Shown here: piece after piece, positions 44,085 to 53,304 of the stretch
Layout of the letters: each line of letters opens with the position of its first letter
How positions within the stretch are numbered: the stretch's first letter is position 1
Source: Bacillota bacterium
GTDB lineage: Bacteria; Bacillota; Clostridia; Acetivibrionales; DSM-1351
Direction of reading: 5' to 3'
DNA: 64,000 bases
Assembly (NCBI GenBank): GCA_023412275.1
Contig: JAEYNY010000068.1
Location: 1 to 64,000 of the forward strand
Translations under genes and position numbers: made by a program
Notes under the pieces: generated by a model
Databases searched by the model: none
The model's input: only the letters and a program-made list of their open reading frames with translations
Told to the model about the DNA's origin: nothing

Positions 44085-46313
44085 CTATATGTTTTCGTGT
44101 ATAGTTCTGTTAATTACATCAAGCTGCTGTTCTCTTGTCAATTTTACAAAGTTTACCGCATAACCAGAAACTCTTATTGTAAGCTGAGGATACTTTTCAG
44201 GATGCTCCATTGCATCAATCAACATTTCCCTTTCAAATACATTTATATTAATGTGGTGTCCGCCTTCCTTAAAGTAGGAGTCTAGCATTGAGGTAAGGTT
44301 ACTTATCCTTGTTTCTTCCTCCCTTCCCAGTGCTTTTGGAATTATGGAAAATGTATATGATATGCCATCCTGTGCAAACTGGTAAGGCAGCTTTGAAATG
44401 GATTGAAGAACGGCAAGTGCCCCGTTTAAGTCCCTTCCGTGCATTGGGTTTGCACCCGGTCCAAAAGGTTCTCCTGCTTTTCTTCCGTCAGGTGTATTAC
44501 CTGTCTTCGCTCCGTATACAACATTTGATGTTATAGTAAGTACTGAAAGAGTAGGAACAGAATGCCTGTAAGTCCTCTGTTTCTCTAACTTTTCCATAAA
44601 ACGTTTCACCAACATTACTGCTATATTGTCTACACGGTTGTCATTGTTTCCAAACTTTGGATAATCTCCTTCTATTTCATAGTCTGTAGCAAGTCCATCT
44701 TCATTTCTTATTACCTTTACCTTTGCATACTTTATAGCACTCAAGGAATCTGCAACTACGGACAATCCTGCTATTCCGCAAGCCATGGTTCTTAATATAT
44801 CCTTGTCATGCAAAGACATCTGTAGTCTTTCATAAGCGTACTTGTCGTGCATATAGTGTATAATATTCAGAGTGTTAATGTAAAGCTTTGCAACCCATGT
44901 AAGTACTGCATCGAATCTCTTCATTACATCATCATAATCCAGATATTCTGTCTCAACTGCCTGCATTATAGGCCCTACCTGAACTCCTGATTTTTCGTCA
45001 CGCCCTCCGTTAATTGCATACAACAAAGCTTTTGCCATATTGCAGCGGGCTCCGAAGAACTGCATCTGCTTTCCTATTCTCATAGCAGAAACACAACATG
45101 CGATTCCGTAATCATCGCCCCAATAATACCTCATTATGTCATCGCTTTCATATTGGATAGAGCTTGTATTAATGGAAACGTATGAGCAGTATTTTTTAAA
45201 CCCTTCTGGAAGATGTACCGACCATAGCACAGTCAAATTAGGTTCAGGTGCATGTCCCAGATTAAACAATGTATGCAACATTCTAAAGGAATTCTTTGTT
45301 ACCAGTGTGCGTCCGTCTAAGCCCATTCCTCCGATACTCTCGGTTACCCAAGTAGGGTCGCCAGAAAACAGTTTTTCGTATTCCGGGGTTCTTAGAAATC
45401 TGACTAACCTAAGTTTCATAACAAAGTGGTCCACAAGCTCCTGAGCCTCTTCCTCAGTAAGTGTACCCTCCTTCATATCCCTTTCTATATAAATATCAAG
45501 AAATGTTGAAACTCTACCGAGGCTCATAGCAGCACCGTTCTGCTCCTTTACTGCTCCCAGGAAACCAAAATACAGCCATTGGAATGCTTCCTGTGCGGTT
45601 TCTGCAGGCCTTGAAATATCAAAGCCATACATTTCTGCCATTTGTTTTAAGTACTCAAGGGCTTTTATCTGACTTTTTGTTTCTTCTCTCTCCTGAATTG
45701 TCTCACTGTCCATATAATCCATTTCGAGACTTGTAAGTTGCTTCTGTTTATCGTTAATAAGTCTGTCAACCCCGTACAGTGCAACTCTTCTGTAATCTCC
45801 GATTATTCTTCCTCTACCGTATGCATCAGGTAGCCCGGTTATGATACCGGCTTTTTTTGCCCTCATCATTTCAGGAGTATATACATCGTACACTCCGTCA
45901 TTATGGGTTTTTCTATACTCGGTAAAAAGCTTAACAACGCTTTCATCAATCTTTTTGCCGTAAGCCTCACCGCCCTTTACCACCATCCTGATGCCGCCAA
46001 ATGGCATTATACCCCTTTTCAAAGGTTGGTCAGTCTGCAAGCCTACTATTTTCTCCAGATCTTTATCTATATATCCGGGGTCATGAGAAGTCATTGTTGA
46101 TATTATTTTAGTATCGACATCCAGGACTCCTCCATTCTTCCTTTCCTCCTCCAGTTTGTCACTAACTTTTTTCCAGAGTTTTTGTGTCCTTTCCGTTGGA
46201 CCCCTTAAAAAGGAATCATCCCCTTCATATGGTGTATGATTATTAATAATAAAATCCCTTACATCTATTTCCTCGGACCAATTTCCGTTTTTGAAATATC
46301 TCCATGCATCCAT
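44085..46313 (-). CDS. pflB: Pyruvate formate-lyase
   Basis: This 742-residue glycyl radical enzyme converts pyruvate and CoA to acetyl-CoA and formate. The adjacent active-site cysteines are in GIACCVSAM, and the radical glycine is in RVSGYAVNF near the C-terminus. GPGANPMHGRD is also typical of PFL. ATG 46313 is preferred because GAGG lies nine bases ahead; an upstream GTG would extend it by three residues only. It forms a unit with pflA. Length and motifs are fully standard. Confidence 0.97.
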   Translation of the reverse strand: MDAWRYFKNGNWSEEIDVRDFIINNHTPYEGDDSFLRGPTERTQKLWKKVSDKLEEERKNGGVLDVDTKIISTMTSHDPGYIDKDLEKIVGLQTDQPLKRGIMPFGGIRMVVKGGEAYGKKIDESVVKLFTEYRKTHNDGVYDVYTPEMMRAKKAGIITGLPDAYGRGRIIGDYRRVALYGVDRLINDKQKQLTSLEMDYMDSETIQEREETKSQIKALEYLKQMAEMYGFDISRPAETAQEAFQWLYFGFLGAVKEQNGAAMSLGRVSTFLDIYIERDMKEGTLTEEEAQELVDHFVMKLRLVRFLRTPEYEKLFSGDPTWVTESIGGMGLDGRTLVTKNSFRMLHTLFNLGHAPEPNLTVLWSVHLPEGFKKYCSYVSINTSSIQYESDDIMRYYWGDDYGIACCVSAMRIGKQMQFFGARCNMAKALLYAINGGRDEKSGVQVGPIMQAVETEYLDYDDVMKRFDAVLTWVAKLYINTLNIIHYMHDKYAYERLQMSLHDKDILRTMACGIAGLSVVADSLSAIKYAKVKVIRNEDGLATDYEIEGDYPKFGNNDNRVDNIAVMLVKRFMEKLEKQRTYRHSVPTLSVLTITSNVVYGAKTGNTPDGRKAGEPFGPGANPMHGRDLNGALAVLQSISKLPYQFAQDGISYTFSIIPKALGREEETRISNLTSMLDSYFKEGGHHININVFEREMLIDAMEHPEKYPQLTIRVSGYAVNFVKLTREQQLDVINRTIHENI

Positions 46314-46346
46314 TGTAAACACCTCTTTTTATATTGTGTTAATATA

Positions 46347-46376
46347 TTTATACCCAAGATAAGAAGAGAAAACCAA
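46347..46376 (-). promoter_or_regulatory. Candidate pflB promoter
   Basis: On the minus strand TTGGTT (46376-46371) and TATAAA (46352-46347) are separated by 18 bases, about 35 bases before the pflB start. The match is moderate. Confidence 0.35.
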
Positions 46377-46434
46377 CAAAATTACTGGGAATTTATAACA
46401 CGGATATTTAGAGGGTTTATATGATGGCAGAACT

Positions 46435-46764
46435 TTAACCCAAACGATTTCCATATTTCTTAAAAGTCAGTTCCCGCGCTTTATGTATATGATTTTTATG
46501 AACATCAATCCTTTGTGGAACAATATTTCTCGTACTTATCAAACCGTGTGCTGAAGAAAACCCAGAGCCACTTTCTAAGTTTACAATAATACATTTTATG
46601 CCTTCAGACCTTAAATAAGAGTATATTTCTAATATGTTTTTATTATCTAATCCATTTGAAAAAATTAATGTCTCCCATTTTTCTTGTAAAAAGAAAACCT
46701 TAACTATCGAATGTATTAAAGCTATTAAAAAGGCTACCCCCGCAAATACAAATATAAATTCCAT
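46435..46764 (-). CDS. Small membrane-anchored protein, possibly DUF2007-like
   Basis: This 109-residue protein has one N-terminal hydrophobic helix (about residues 3-25) followed by a soluble domain with LIFSNGLDNKNILEIYSYL and a terminal RIDVHKNHIHKARELT helix. The fold order resembles the small DUF2007 putative signal-transducing domain, but no invariant motif confirms this. ATG 46764 has only a weak GGAAAA upstream. It stands alone between pflB and a strong bidirectional hairpin. Function is unknown. Confidence 0.6.
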   Translation of the reverse strand: MEFIFVFAGVAFLIALIHSIVKVFFLQEKWETLIFSNGLDNKNILEIYSYLRSEGIKCIIVNLESGSGFSSAHGLISTRNIVPQRIDVHKNHIHKARELTFKKYGNRLG

Positions 46765-46865
46765 AAAGTATTTTCCTTTCTTATTAACTATTTTTGTATT
46801 AGTAAAAGTTTAACATCTATTAAAGTTTATGTAAAAGTATTAGTCTTGTTAACTTTATTAATAAA

Positions 46866-46917
46866 AAAGACGAGTATCGCTTACTACTTTTTAAGTAGTT
46901 TAGCTACACTCGTCTTT
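46866..46917. terminator. Long hairpin terminator, usable from both sides
   Basis: AAAGACGAGT pairs with ACTCGTCTTT, and inside it CTACTT pairs with AAGTAG, giving a long stem with A and T runs at both ends. It lies 97 bases beyond the stop of the secreted-protein gene on the minus strand. Confidence 0.75.
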
Positions 46918-47014
46918 AAATGCCGTTTCAGCATTAAATGTACTGTTTTTTTATTATTTGCTCATTTTTCCGTTTTAACTTATATCGGACTAATGTCGAA
47001 TCTTATATTTTAGA

Positions 47015-48487
47015 CTAAAAGCCATGATACATTGAATATGCAAGGTGGAAAATGGTTTCCTCATCTCTTACGTTTGTATTATCGCTCATATATGCTTGAA
47101 CACCGCATACATCGAAATACTGATAGGAAACACCTGAATCGTACATTTCGCCACCCACTCCCGAAGGCAAACCGATTGAAACGTCAAATCTGCCTGAAGA
47201 ATCAGTTACATCTGTACCGGTTCTAACAGCACATGAAGGTGTGTTATTACTATCCCAATAGGGATTGTAATACATTCCTGTAACTCCCACTCCTGCAACC
47301 GCATAAGTCACATTTGTAGTAGGATCTTTTACAGTAGCATAACCGGAAACTGTTAATGTTCCTGTACCTGTCCTGAAATGAGTTCCATAGCCGGGATATG
47401 TAACCACATGATTCAAACCTTCTGTTCCGTTTAAATCTGTAATTGTAATAGTGTCTGCTCTTAATATGGGAGTTAGTGTTAATGTATAGTTTTGAATGTC
47501 TGCATCATTATATTCTTCCATAGTTTTTGCGTTGCTGACTCTTATATAATATGTTCCGGTGCCAACAGAAAAATTATTTCCATTTGGGGATACCATCTGC
47601 ATAGCAAACCCTGATGTTGCAGCATTTCGATATACTTGAACAGAACAAGTATTTGCTGAAGCAGTAGTGGCAGTAATCTGCAATTTGTCATAAATTCTGC
47701 TACTAGGTACTGTAATGGCATACCAATCATTATCTATTGGTGAACTCAAGTTTCTTGCGTTAACATACGCTCCACCAGTTCCATATGTAAATGCAAGCGC
47801 CTGACTTGCTTGCTCATCTATTTCATAGTTATCACAAGCACTGCTTACTGAATAATCTAAGGTAAATGCTTCACTTACACTTCCGCCGTTTGAAGAATGA
47901 ACATATAAATAATATGTAGATGTTGCATCCCCTGAGGTTATATATCCCAGTGCTTCCGGCAATGTTCCGCTGGTTCCGTTAATCTGAGTAAAATACTCAG
48001 AGCCACACAGAATATTTCCTTGTGAATCCAGTAAATATAAATCATAATCCAAATCCGGGTTTGCAGGAGTTGTCAACTGTGCTTGAAGGTATATTCCGGG
48101 CTGCAAATTTAATGAATATAACTCTGCATCACTGGTAGCAGTTAAATAGCCACTTACTGTTCCTGCAACTACTGTTGATTGAGCTGTTACGGCTGACTCA
48201 GCAGTTGCTACTTTCGCTGTCCCTGTCTCATTTTGCAGTTGTGCCTTCTTAACACTTGAAATATCAACTTTCTTCTCCAGCTTTTCGGGCTTCTCCGAAT
48301 TTTTGGCTGAAATCAATTTTGTAACCTGTACAGCTTCCTGGCTTTTTATTTCTTTATTTGGTGCATACTCAACATGCATTTTTGTATCTGTTTTTTCTGC
48401 TGCAAGTACGTTCATTGGACAAATAATAGCTAAAGTCATTGAAGCAACCATCATCAATGATAGCAATTTCTTTTTATTAAATTTCAT
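47015..48487 (-). CDS. Secreted protein with PPC-like beta-sandwich domains
   Basis: The product has 490 residues from ATG 48487 (GGGAG upstream); the frame is open 25 codons further without an RBS. A classical signal peptide (MKFNKKKLLSLMM, then a hydrophobic stretch ending at VLAAEK) is followed by a Lys/Glu-rich linker. Two beta-rich repeats (about 135-240 and 245-355) with YDLYLLDSQGN, YYLYVHSSNGG and YYIRVSNAKT match the pre-peptidase C-terminal (PPC) domain style. A third region (about 365-490) begins ITITDLNGTEGLNHVV and is Tyr/Thr-rich. No catalytic motif, dockerin or anchor is seen. It is probably an extracellular binding or structural protein. Confidence 0.75.
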   Translation of the reverse strand: MKFNKKKLLSLMMVASMTLAIICPMNVLAAEKTDTKMHVEYAPNKEIKSQEAVQVTKLISAKNSEKPEKLEKKVDISSVKKAQLQNETGTAKVATAESAVTAQSTVVAGTVSGYLTATSDAELYSLNLQPGIYLQAQLTTPANPDLDYDLYLLDSQGNILCGSEYFTQINGTSGTLPEALGYITSGDATSTYYLYVHSSNGGSVSEAFTLDYSVSSACDNYEIDEQASQALAFTYGTGGAYVNARNLSSPIDNDWYAITVPSSRIYDKLQITATTASANTCSVQVYRNAATSGFAMQMVSPNGNNFSVGTGTYYIRVSNAKTMEEYNDADIQNYTLTLTPILRADTITITDLNGTEGLNHVVTYPGYGTHFRTGTGTLTVSGYATVKDPTTNVTYAVAGVGVTGMYYNPYWDSNNTPSCAVRTGTDVTDSSGRFDVSIGLPSGVGGEMYDSGVSYQYFDVCGVQAYMSDNTNVRDEETIFHLAYSMYHGF

Positions 48488-48750
48488 ATAAAATCTCTCC
48501 CTTGTTGTATAGTTAGTCGTCCGACATCCTGAAGTTATCAAGGAAAACCCTTTACTTAGCAAATATTCTCTCTAAAAAAGCAGTACAGTTAGGCTGATTA
48601 TCAGCAGTACAGTACCCTCCTTTCATTGTAAGACTTACGTCATGGCCTGAACACTGTACTTCCTGATTTTACCAACTGCTTCACTTATCGTCAATATATA
48701 CCAATTATGTAATTTATTTATAAGTTGGCTCTTTATCTCCATACATGACA
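48488..48750 (-). promoter_or_regulatory. Promoter and repeat-bearing leader of the secreted-protein gene
   Basis: A strong promoter lies on the minus strand: TTGACG (48694-48689), 17 bases, TAAAAT (48671-48666). Transcription would start near 48659, exactly at AGTACAGT (48660-48653). Downstream the complement ACTGTACTGCT appears twice (48613-48603 and 48589-48579), the second followed at once by a run of T. The 5' end can pair with either copy, a layout like an attenuator or switch. Between them GCTGATAATCAGC forms a small hairpin. This matches no riboswitch class I recognise. The remainder up to the RBS shows nothing else. Confidence 0.5.
48552..48626 (-). CDS. Possible 24-residue leader peptide in the same 5' region
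   Basis: ATG 48626 to TAA 48552 gives a short peptide with two similar turns, GYCTAD and PNCTAF, produced by the 11-base direct repeats. No clear ribosome binding site precedes it. It could be a translated attenuator peptide, a small secreted or matured peptide, or chance. It is listed because it spans the repeats that would control the downstream gene. Confidence 0.25.
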   Translation of the reverse strand: MKGGYCTADNQPNCTAFLERIFAK

Positions 48751-48792
48751 AAAAGGTATCTTATATCAAATACATGATATAAGATACCTTTT
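48751..48792 (-). terminator. Perfect 18-bp stem terminator
   Basis: AAAAGGTATCTTATATCA and its exact complement flank a six-base loop. In the minus direction a run of five T ends the stem. It follows the small membrane protein gene at 48808-49182 and separates it from the secreted-protein promoter. Confidence 0.85.
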
Positions 48793-48807
48793 AAAGATTA
48801 AGCAAAA

Positions 48808-49182
48808 TTATTTACTGTCTTTTAGCTTTTCCATTATAAATTTCTCTGCAAAGTCTTTACTGAATGGGAGAACAATCCTTTCTGATCCTGAAACAAGCAC
48901 TGTCTGTTTTTTGCCATCCTTATCCTCGGTAATAATCTTTGCAGTTTTAGCACTTATTGTATGCTCCTGCCCCATAAGCTTGAGAGTAGCTGTACCGTTG
49001 TCTACCTTAAAGCTTGGAAGATTAAAATATATTACCACTCCAATTGCTATGACCGCAATAAGTATGCCAAGCTTCAGCAGACTTTTTGCTACCTTTGCAA
49101 TAATAAGTATAATAAGAATAACTACAATAACCGGAACCAAGAAAGATGCATTTAAAATACCAAGTCCCTTTAAAATTTCCAT
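48808..49182 (-). CDS. Small membrane protein of unknown function
   Basis: This 124-residue protein has two hydrophobic segments (about 14-34 and 36-54) near the N-terminus, followed by a polar domain of about 70 residues with KVDNGTATLKLMGQEH and VSGSERIVLPFSKDFAEKF. ATG 49182 has GGAGG upstream with suitable spacing. I recognise no family. It lies 61 bases downstream of the membrane protease gene and ends at a strong terminator, so the two are possibly co-transcribed. Confidence 0.65.
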   Translation of the reverse strand: MEILKGLGILNASFLVPVIVVILIILIIAKVAKSLLKLGILIAVIAIGVVIYFNLPSFKVDNGTATLKLMGQEHTISAKTAKIITEDKDGKKQTVLVSGSERIVLPFSKDFAEKFIMEKLKDSK

Positions 49183-49243
49183 TATTTATTTCTCCTCCAT
49201 AACGTAAAAATCAAAAACCTTTTATTACTTCTACCAATACCTG

Positions 49244-50566
49244 TTATTTTCCTTCTTTGATAAATTTCTGATATTTCAGCGGCTGCCCGTTCTCCCAAGG
49301 CCTATAATTATTGGCAAAGTCCACTCTGGATTTAAAAGTAGGATGGTCATAGGTCCAAAGCATATAAACAATACCCGGTTCAGGCATGGTGAGACTTTGC
49401 TTGTGAAGCTTGACAGTTGCCGTTGCAGTAGCAAAATTATTCTTTGTAAGCTCCAGTTCAAAACGGTCTGCCTCAGTCTCCATACTCCTGGAATATGCAT
49501 TTGTTATTGGTGCAGTAAAGAACATCATCAGATTTATAAGTAGTATTATAAGCGGAAAAGCCGCTATATCCGATACCTTGCTGAAGCCAAGTCTTCCTTT
49601 TGTTTTTCTAAGTATATACCCCATCATTCTATATATAAGGTACAAAATTAAAATACTTCCCAAGCCCCCGAAAACGATTGATTTCCAGACATGCCCCATA
49701 AGGTAATGCCCCATTTCATGGGCTGTAACTCCCAATACTTCATCTGTGTCCAGATAATTTATTGTAGTGTCCCAGAGAACAATTCTTTTTGTATTAAATA
49801 CCCCAGTCATATAGGCATTCATCTGGTTTGTTTCTTTGCTTTTATCCACCTGATAAACCTGACAGTCACCTATTGGTGTTTTATGCAGCAAATCCTCGAT
49901 TTTCAAAGACAGATGACTGTCTTCAACGGGCTTATACTGATTGAATATTGGGTCAATTACCACAGGCTGTATATACGAAACTATAAACAAATACGGAATT
50001 GATATTAATGCTATGTAAAGCCACCAACGTTTTGGAGACTTTTTGATTATAAGAAACGGAACCCATATAATTGCCCCGGTTAAAACAGTATTTACAATGA
50101 AATTTTTGATTGTATCTATTAGCCATTGAACAAAATTCTGGTTTGACAGGCCATATTGATGCATTCTAAAATAACCCGTATATATATCCAGAGGCAAATA
50201 AATTAGGGTCTCAATAATTGAATAAGCAATGAAATACAGAATAATTATTGAAATCCAACGGCGTGCTCTCCCGGCTGCCCAGTTTCTAATGTGAATTGAT
50301 AGCTTTGAAAATATAAAAAAAGCAGGCACTGCAAAGCTGAGAAAAAGTCTTATCAGCCATGTGGTTACCTTACTTTTCTGAAAATCAAAAGCCGCCTGTG
50401 TGGGCATTGTGACCTGAACAGTGTCAGGTACAGCTATTTGCCCGCTTTGGGGGTATGTTCTTATTATATGGTTGTAATTTACTATTTCGGATACTGTTAC
50501 AGCTGCCGCAAATATTACAAACAAGCTGATAAATACTATTATTATCTTGCGAAAATCCTTGGTCAA
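49244..50566 (-). CDS. Membrane M48-family zinc metalloprotease, Ste24/CAAX-type
   Basis: The product has about 440 residues. TTG 50566 is preferred since GGAGG lies nine bases before it; an upstream ATG at 50605 would add 13 residues but would contain that RBS. Several membrane helices fill residues 1-200. Catalytic motif TAHEMGHYLMGH supplies HExxH, and ETEADRFEL supplies the third zinc ligand. This is the layout of Ste24-type proteases, which cut membrane or prenylated-type substrates and help membrane protein quality control. No prenylation partner is adjacent. It is regarded as a housekeeping gene. Confidence 0.88.
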   Translation of the reverse strand: MTKDFRKIIIVFISLFVIFAAAVTVSEIVNYNHIIRTYPQSGQIAVPDTVQVTMPTQAAFDFQKSKVTTWLIRLFLSFAVPAFFIFSKLSIHIRNWAAGRARRWISIIILYFIAYSIIETLIYLPLDIYTGYFRMHQYGLSNQNFVQWLIDTIKNFIVNTVLTGAIIWVPFLIIKKSPKRWWLYIALISIPYLFIVSYIQPVVIDPIFNQYKPVEDSHLSLKIEDLLHKTPIGDCQVYQVDKSKETNQMNAYMTGVFNTKRIVLWDTTINYLDTDEVLGVTAHEMGHYLMGHVWKSIVFGGLGSILILYLIYRMMGYILRKTKGRLGFSKVSDIAAFPLIILLINLMMFFTAPITNAYSRSMETEADRFELELTKNNFATATATVKLHKQSLTMPEPGIVYMLWTYDHPTFKSRVDFANNYRPWENGQPLKYQKFIKEGK

Positions 50567-50656
50567 TGCAATCAACCTCCAATTAACTATTAGGAATATG
50601 TCCACCTGTTAATTATATGATTGTACCACGCATTTTAATGTATTAACTCAGCTTTT

Positions 50657-51787
50657 TTAATACATTTTCCCATTGGCAATAACCTTCACTATGTTCAGTT
50701 CACTGTCACATATAACACAATCTGCATCTTTTCCCACTTGTAGAGTACCTTTTTTATCATCTATTTTCAGCCTCTGAGCAGCATTTTTTGTTATAATGCC
50801 TATTGCTGTTTCCACAGGAATTCCCCTGTCCTTAATAGCTGTGCGAACTTCATCAAAAAGTATCTTGCAGCTTACGGTCTCAGAGGAAACCACGTTGCCG
50901 TTTTCGTCAAAGGTAGGTACACTCCCGTAGGCATCTGAACTGATTGTTATTCCTGTAAAATCAAGCTTATTATCCAGAATAGTCCTTAATGCATCATAGG
51001 TAGCAATACATTCCGGGTCACTGCTGGTTGGGATAAAACCCGCTGTCAAATCGATATTGCCACCTTGCTTTAAATATTCCAAAGCCTTGTTAAAAAGCCC
51101 TATTGTACGGTTAACATGTGTAGGTAGAATGTGCTGTTTAGGTATTAAAGTTTCATTGGAAAGCCTGAACATATACTCCATTGCACTTTCACCCAGTCCA
51201 AGATGGAAATGCACCAGTCCCGCTTTCCCTGAAATAATGGCACCGTTTCTGGTTTGGGCTGCAATTCTGCTTATTTCATCAAAAGACGGTTCAAATGCTC
51301 TACTGTCGGCAAGACAAATTTCACCTACACCGATAACCTTATCTACAAAAACCATGTCGCTTTGTACGCTTCCTGTTAAAGTTATAACCGGAACCTGATA
51401 TGAACCCGTATATATATAAGTTGAAAGGCCATCCAACTCCAGTTGACGCGCTTTTGCATAAAGGTTGGGCATATTTCTGGTAACACCGTCTGCTCCAAGA
51501 ACCCCTACGACTGTTGTTATACCGTATTTGAGAATATCTTCGGCCTTTGCTTCCTCAGTTCTTGTAGTAAATCCACCTTCACCGCCTCCGCCTGTTATAT
51601 GGACGTGAAGGTCGATAAAACCCGGAAACACCATTTTGCCGTCACAGTTAACTATCTCAATACCTTTAAAACCTGTAGGGTTTATATTATCTTCAATTAA
51701 AGCCACCTTGTCAAAGCAGAACAATATGTCTTTCTTACCCAGATATTCCGGAGAATATACAGTTGCATCCTTTAACAGCTTGAACAT
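50657..51787 (-). CDS. iadA: Isoaspartyl (beta-aspartyl) dipeptidase
   Basis: This 376-residue amidohydrolase starts at ATG 51787, five bases after GGAGG; the ATG four codons upstream is less well placed. Metal motif DLHVHITGGGGEGGF near residue 60 is characteristic of IadA. A later VHFHLG and LPTHVNR give further ligands, and ISSDAYGS holds the catalytic Asp. It cleaves beta-aspartyl dipeptides from damaged proteins. It lies next to an amino-acid importer operon on the same strand (39-base gap), which suggests use of peptides as nutrients. Confidence 0.92.
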   Translation of the reverse strand: MFKLLKDATVYSPEYLGKKDILFCFDKVALIEDNINPTGFKGIEIVNCDGKMVFPGFIDLHVHITGGGGEGGFTTRTEEAKAEDILKYGITTVVGVLGADGVTRNMPNLYAKARQLELDGLSTYIYTGSYQVPVITLTGSVQSDMVFVDKVIGVGEICLADSRAFEPSFDEISRIAAQTRNGAIISGKAGLVHFHLGLGESAMEYMFRLSNETLIPKQHILPTHVNRTIGLFNKALEYLKQGGNIDLTAGFIPTSSDPECIATYDALRTILDNKLDFTGITISSDAYGSVPTFDENGNVVSSETVSCKILFDEVRTAIKDRGIPVETAIGIITKNAAQRLKIDDKKGTLQVGKDADCVICDSELNIVKVIANGKMY

Positions 51788-51826
51788 ATGTGCCTCCAAC
51801 GATTTTTAAGAATTTACACTTATTAT

Positions 51827-52549
51827 CTATAGTATCTTACTTAAAAATTCCTTTGTTCTGTCATCTTTAGGGTTAGTGAAAATTTCATTAGGTGGAGCAT
51901 CTTCCTTGATTTTGCCCTCGTCCATGAATAGTACTCTGGTTCCAACTTCTTTTGCAAAGCCCATTTCATGAGTAACAACCACCATTGTCATTCCCTCTGC
52001 TGCCAACTCTCTCATTACCTCCAGAACTTCTCCTACCATTTCTGGGTCAAGGGCTGAAGTAGGCTCATCAAATAGCATTACATCCGGGGACATTGCAAGA
52101 GCACGGACAATAGCTATACGTTGTTTCTGGCCTCCTGAAAGTTGTGCAGGATAGTTATTTGCCTTTTCCTCTAATCCTATACGCTTTAAAAGAGACATAG
52201 CATTGTCTTTTGCCTGCTCAGGAGTCTGATTTTTTAGTTTTATAGGCCCAAGAGTTATATTATCAATTATAGACAAATGTGGAAATAAATTAAAATTCTG
52301 AAATACCATTCCCATCTTCTGCCTCTGTTTGTTTACATCGTTGTTCTTATCAGTTATATTTATGCCTTCAAAAATTATTTCACCGCCGGTGGGCTGTTCC
52401 AATAAGTTCAAGCACCTGAGAAAAGTACTCTTACCGGAACCGCTGGGGCCGATTACAACCACTACCTCGCCCTTTTCAATTGTTACGTCTATACCCTGTA
52501 AAACATGAAGGCTACCAAATGTCTTATGCAGATTCTTTACATTAATCAC
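51827..52549 (-). CDS. glnQ: Polar amino acid ABC transporter ATPase
   Basis: This 240-residue GlnQ/HisP-type ATPase starts at GTG 52549 with GAGG ahead. Walker A GPSGSGKST, signature LSGGQKQRIAI, Walker B VMLFDEPTSALDPE and switch His in VVVTHEMGFAKEV are complete. It overlaps the permease stop by eight bases, so the two are coupled. It should drive uptake of a polar amino acid with the permease and binding protein that follow upstream. Confidence 0.95.
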   Translation of the reverse strand: MINVKNLHKTFGSLHVLQGIDVTIEKGEVVVVIGPSGSGKSTFLRCLNLLEQPTGGEIIFEGINITDKNNDVNKQRQKMGMVFQNFNLFPHLSIIDNITLGPIKLKNQTPEQAKDNAMSLLKRIGLEEKANNYPAQLSGGQKQRIAIVRALAMSPDVMLFDEPTSALDPEMVGEVLEVMRELAAEGMTMVVVTHEMGFAKEVGTRVLFMDEGKIKEDAPPNEIFTNPKDDRTKEFLSKIL

Positions 52550-53207
52550 TTGTCCTCATCCTCCTTTCAGCAAATCCCAGTAGTCTTGTAAGACCAAAGG
52601 TCAATAGGAAATAAATAAGTGCTGTAATGGCTAATGGCTCAAAAGGCCTGTAAATTGCACCCTGTATAATATTTGTATTTCTCATAAGTTCACTTATACT
52701 GATAACAGACAGTACGGAAGATTCCTTAATAACAACAACAAATTCATTTCCCAAAGCAGGAAGTATATTCCTTAGGGCCTGTGGCAATACAATATATCTC
52801 ATTGCCTGTCCCTGAGTAAAACCAATAGACCTTGCTGCCTCCATCTGTCCTTTGTCCACTGCCTGAATCCCTGCACGGATTATCTCAGCTACATATGCAC
52901 CGCTGTTTACAGACATGGCTATAACACCGGGTATAAATCTCTCCATTTCTAATCCGAATATATGAAATTCCGGCAATGAAATCAGATAGAAGAACAGTGT
53001 TATCTGAACAAGAAGAGGTGTTCCCCTTATAAACTCTATATAGGATGAAGCAACTGCCTTTAAAACCTTGTTATGGGATATCTTCATCAGAGCAATACCT
53101 GTACCAATAATAACACCAAGTATTACGGTAAGAATTGCAATTACTATCGTATTTGCGGTACCGCTTACAAAGTAGTACCAATATTCACTTAAAAAACTGA
53201 AATCCAA
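52542..53207 (-). CDS. Polar amino acid ABC transporter permease
   Basis: This 221-residue HisM/GlnP-type permease starts at TTG 53207 with GGAGG seven bases upstream. It has about five membrane helices and the EAA loop segment EAARSIGFTQGQAMRYIVLPQALRN-like, which contacts the ATPase. A single permease gene means a homodimer. It lies between the binding protein and ATPase genes. Confidence 0.94.
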   Translation of the reverse strand: MDFSFLSEYWYYFVSGTANTIVIAILTVILGVIIGTGIALMKISHNKVLKAVASSYIEFIRGTPLLVQITLFFYLISLPEFHIFGLEMERFIPGVIAMSVNSGAYVAEIIRAGIQAVDKGQMEAARSIGFTQGQAMRYIVLPQALRNILPALGNEFVVVIKESSVLSVISISELMRNTNIIQGAIYRPFEPLAITALIYFLLTFGLTRLLGFAERRMRTSD

Positions 53208-53250
53208 GCTAAAACCTCCCTATTATAAAAATTCTCCTAAAACAAAACAC

Positions 53251-53273
53251 AGGGGTGCCCGTGGACATCCCCT
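53251..53273 (-). terminator. Attenuating hairpin between binding-protein and permease genes
   Basis: AGGGGaTG and CACCCCT form a stem with one bulge, followed on the minus strand by GTGTTTTGTTTT. Such a weak terminator or 3' stabiliser is common after highly expressed solute-binding genes. Confidence 0.5.
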
Positions 53274-53304
53274 TTGCTTTGGCCTTCTTATAATGTCATA
53301 TCAA

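Noticed and set aside
46866..46917. Possible short CRISPR-like or mobile-element repeat
   Set aside because: A single inverted repeat with flanking A and T runs is explained as a terminator; no second copy, spacer array or transposase was seen.
47015..48487. Cellulosomal dockerin or cohesin in the secreted protein
   Set aside because: The two calcium-binding 22-residue dockerin repeats and cohesin features are absent; the repeats fit PPC-like beta-sandwiches better.
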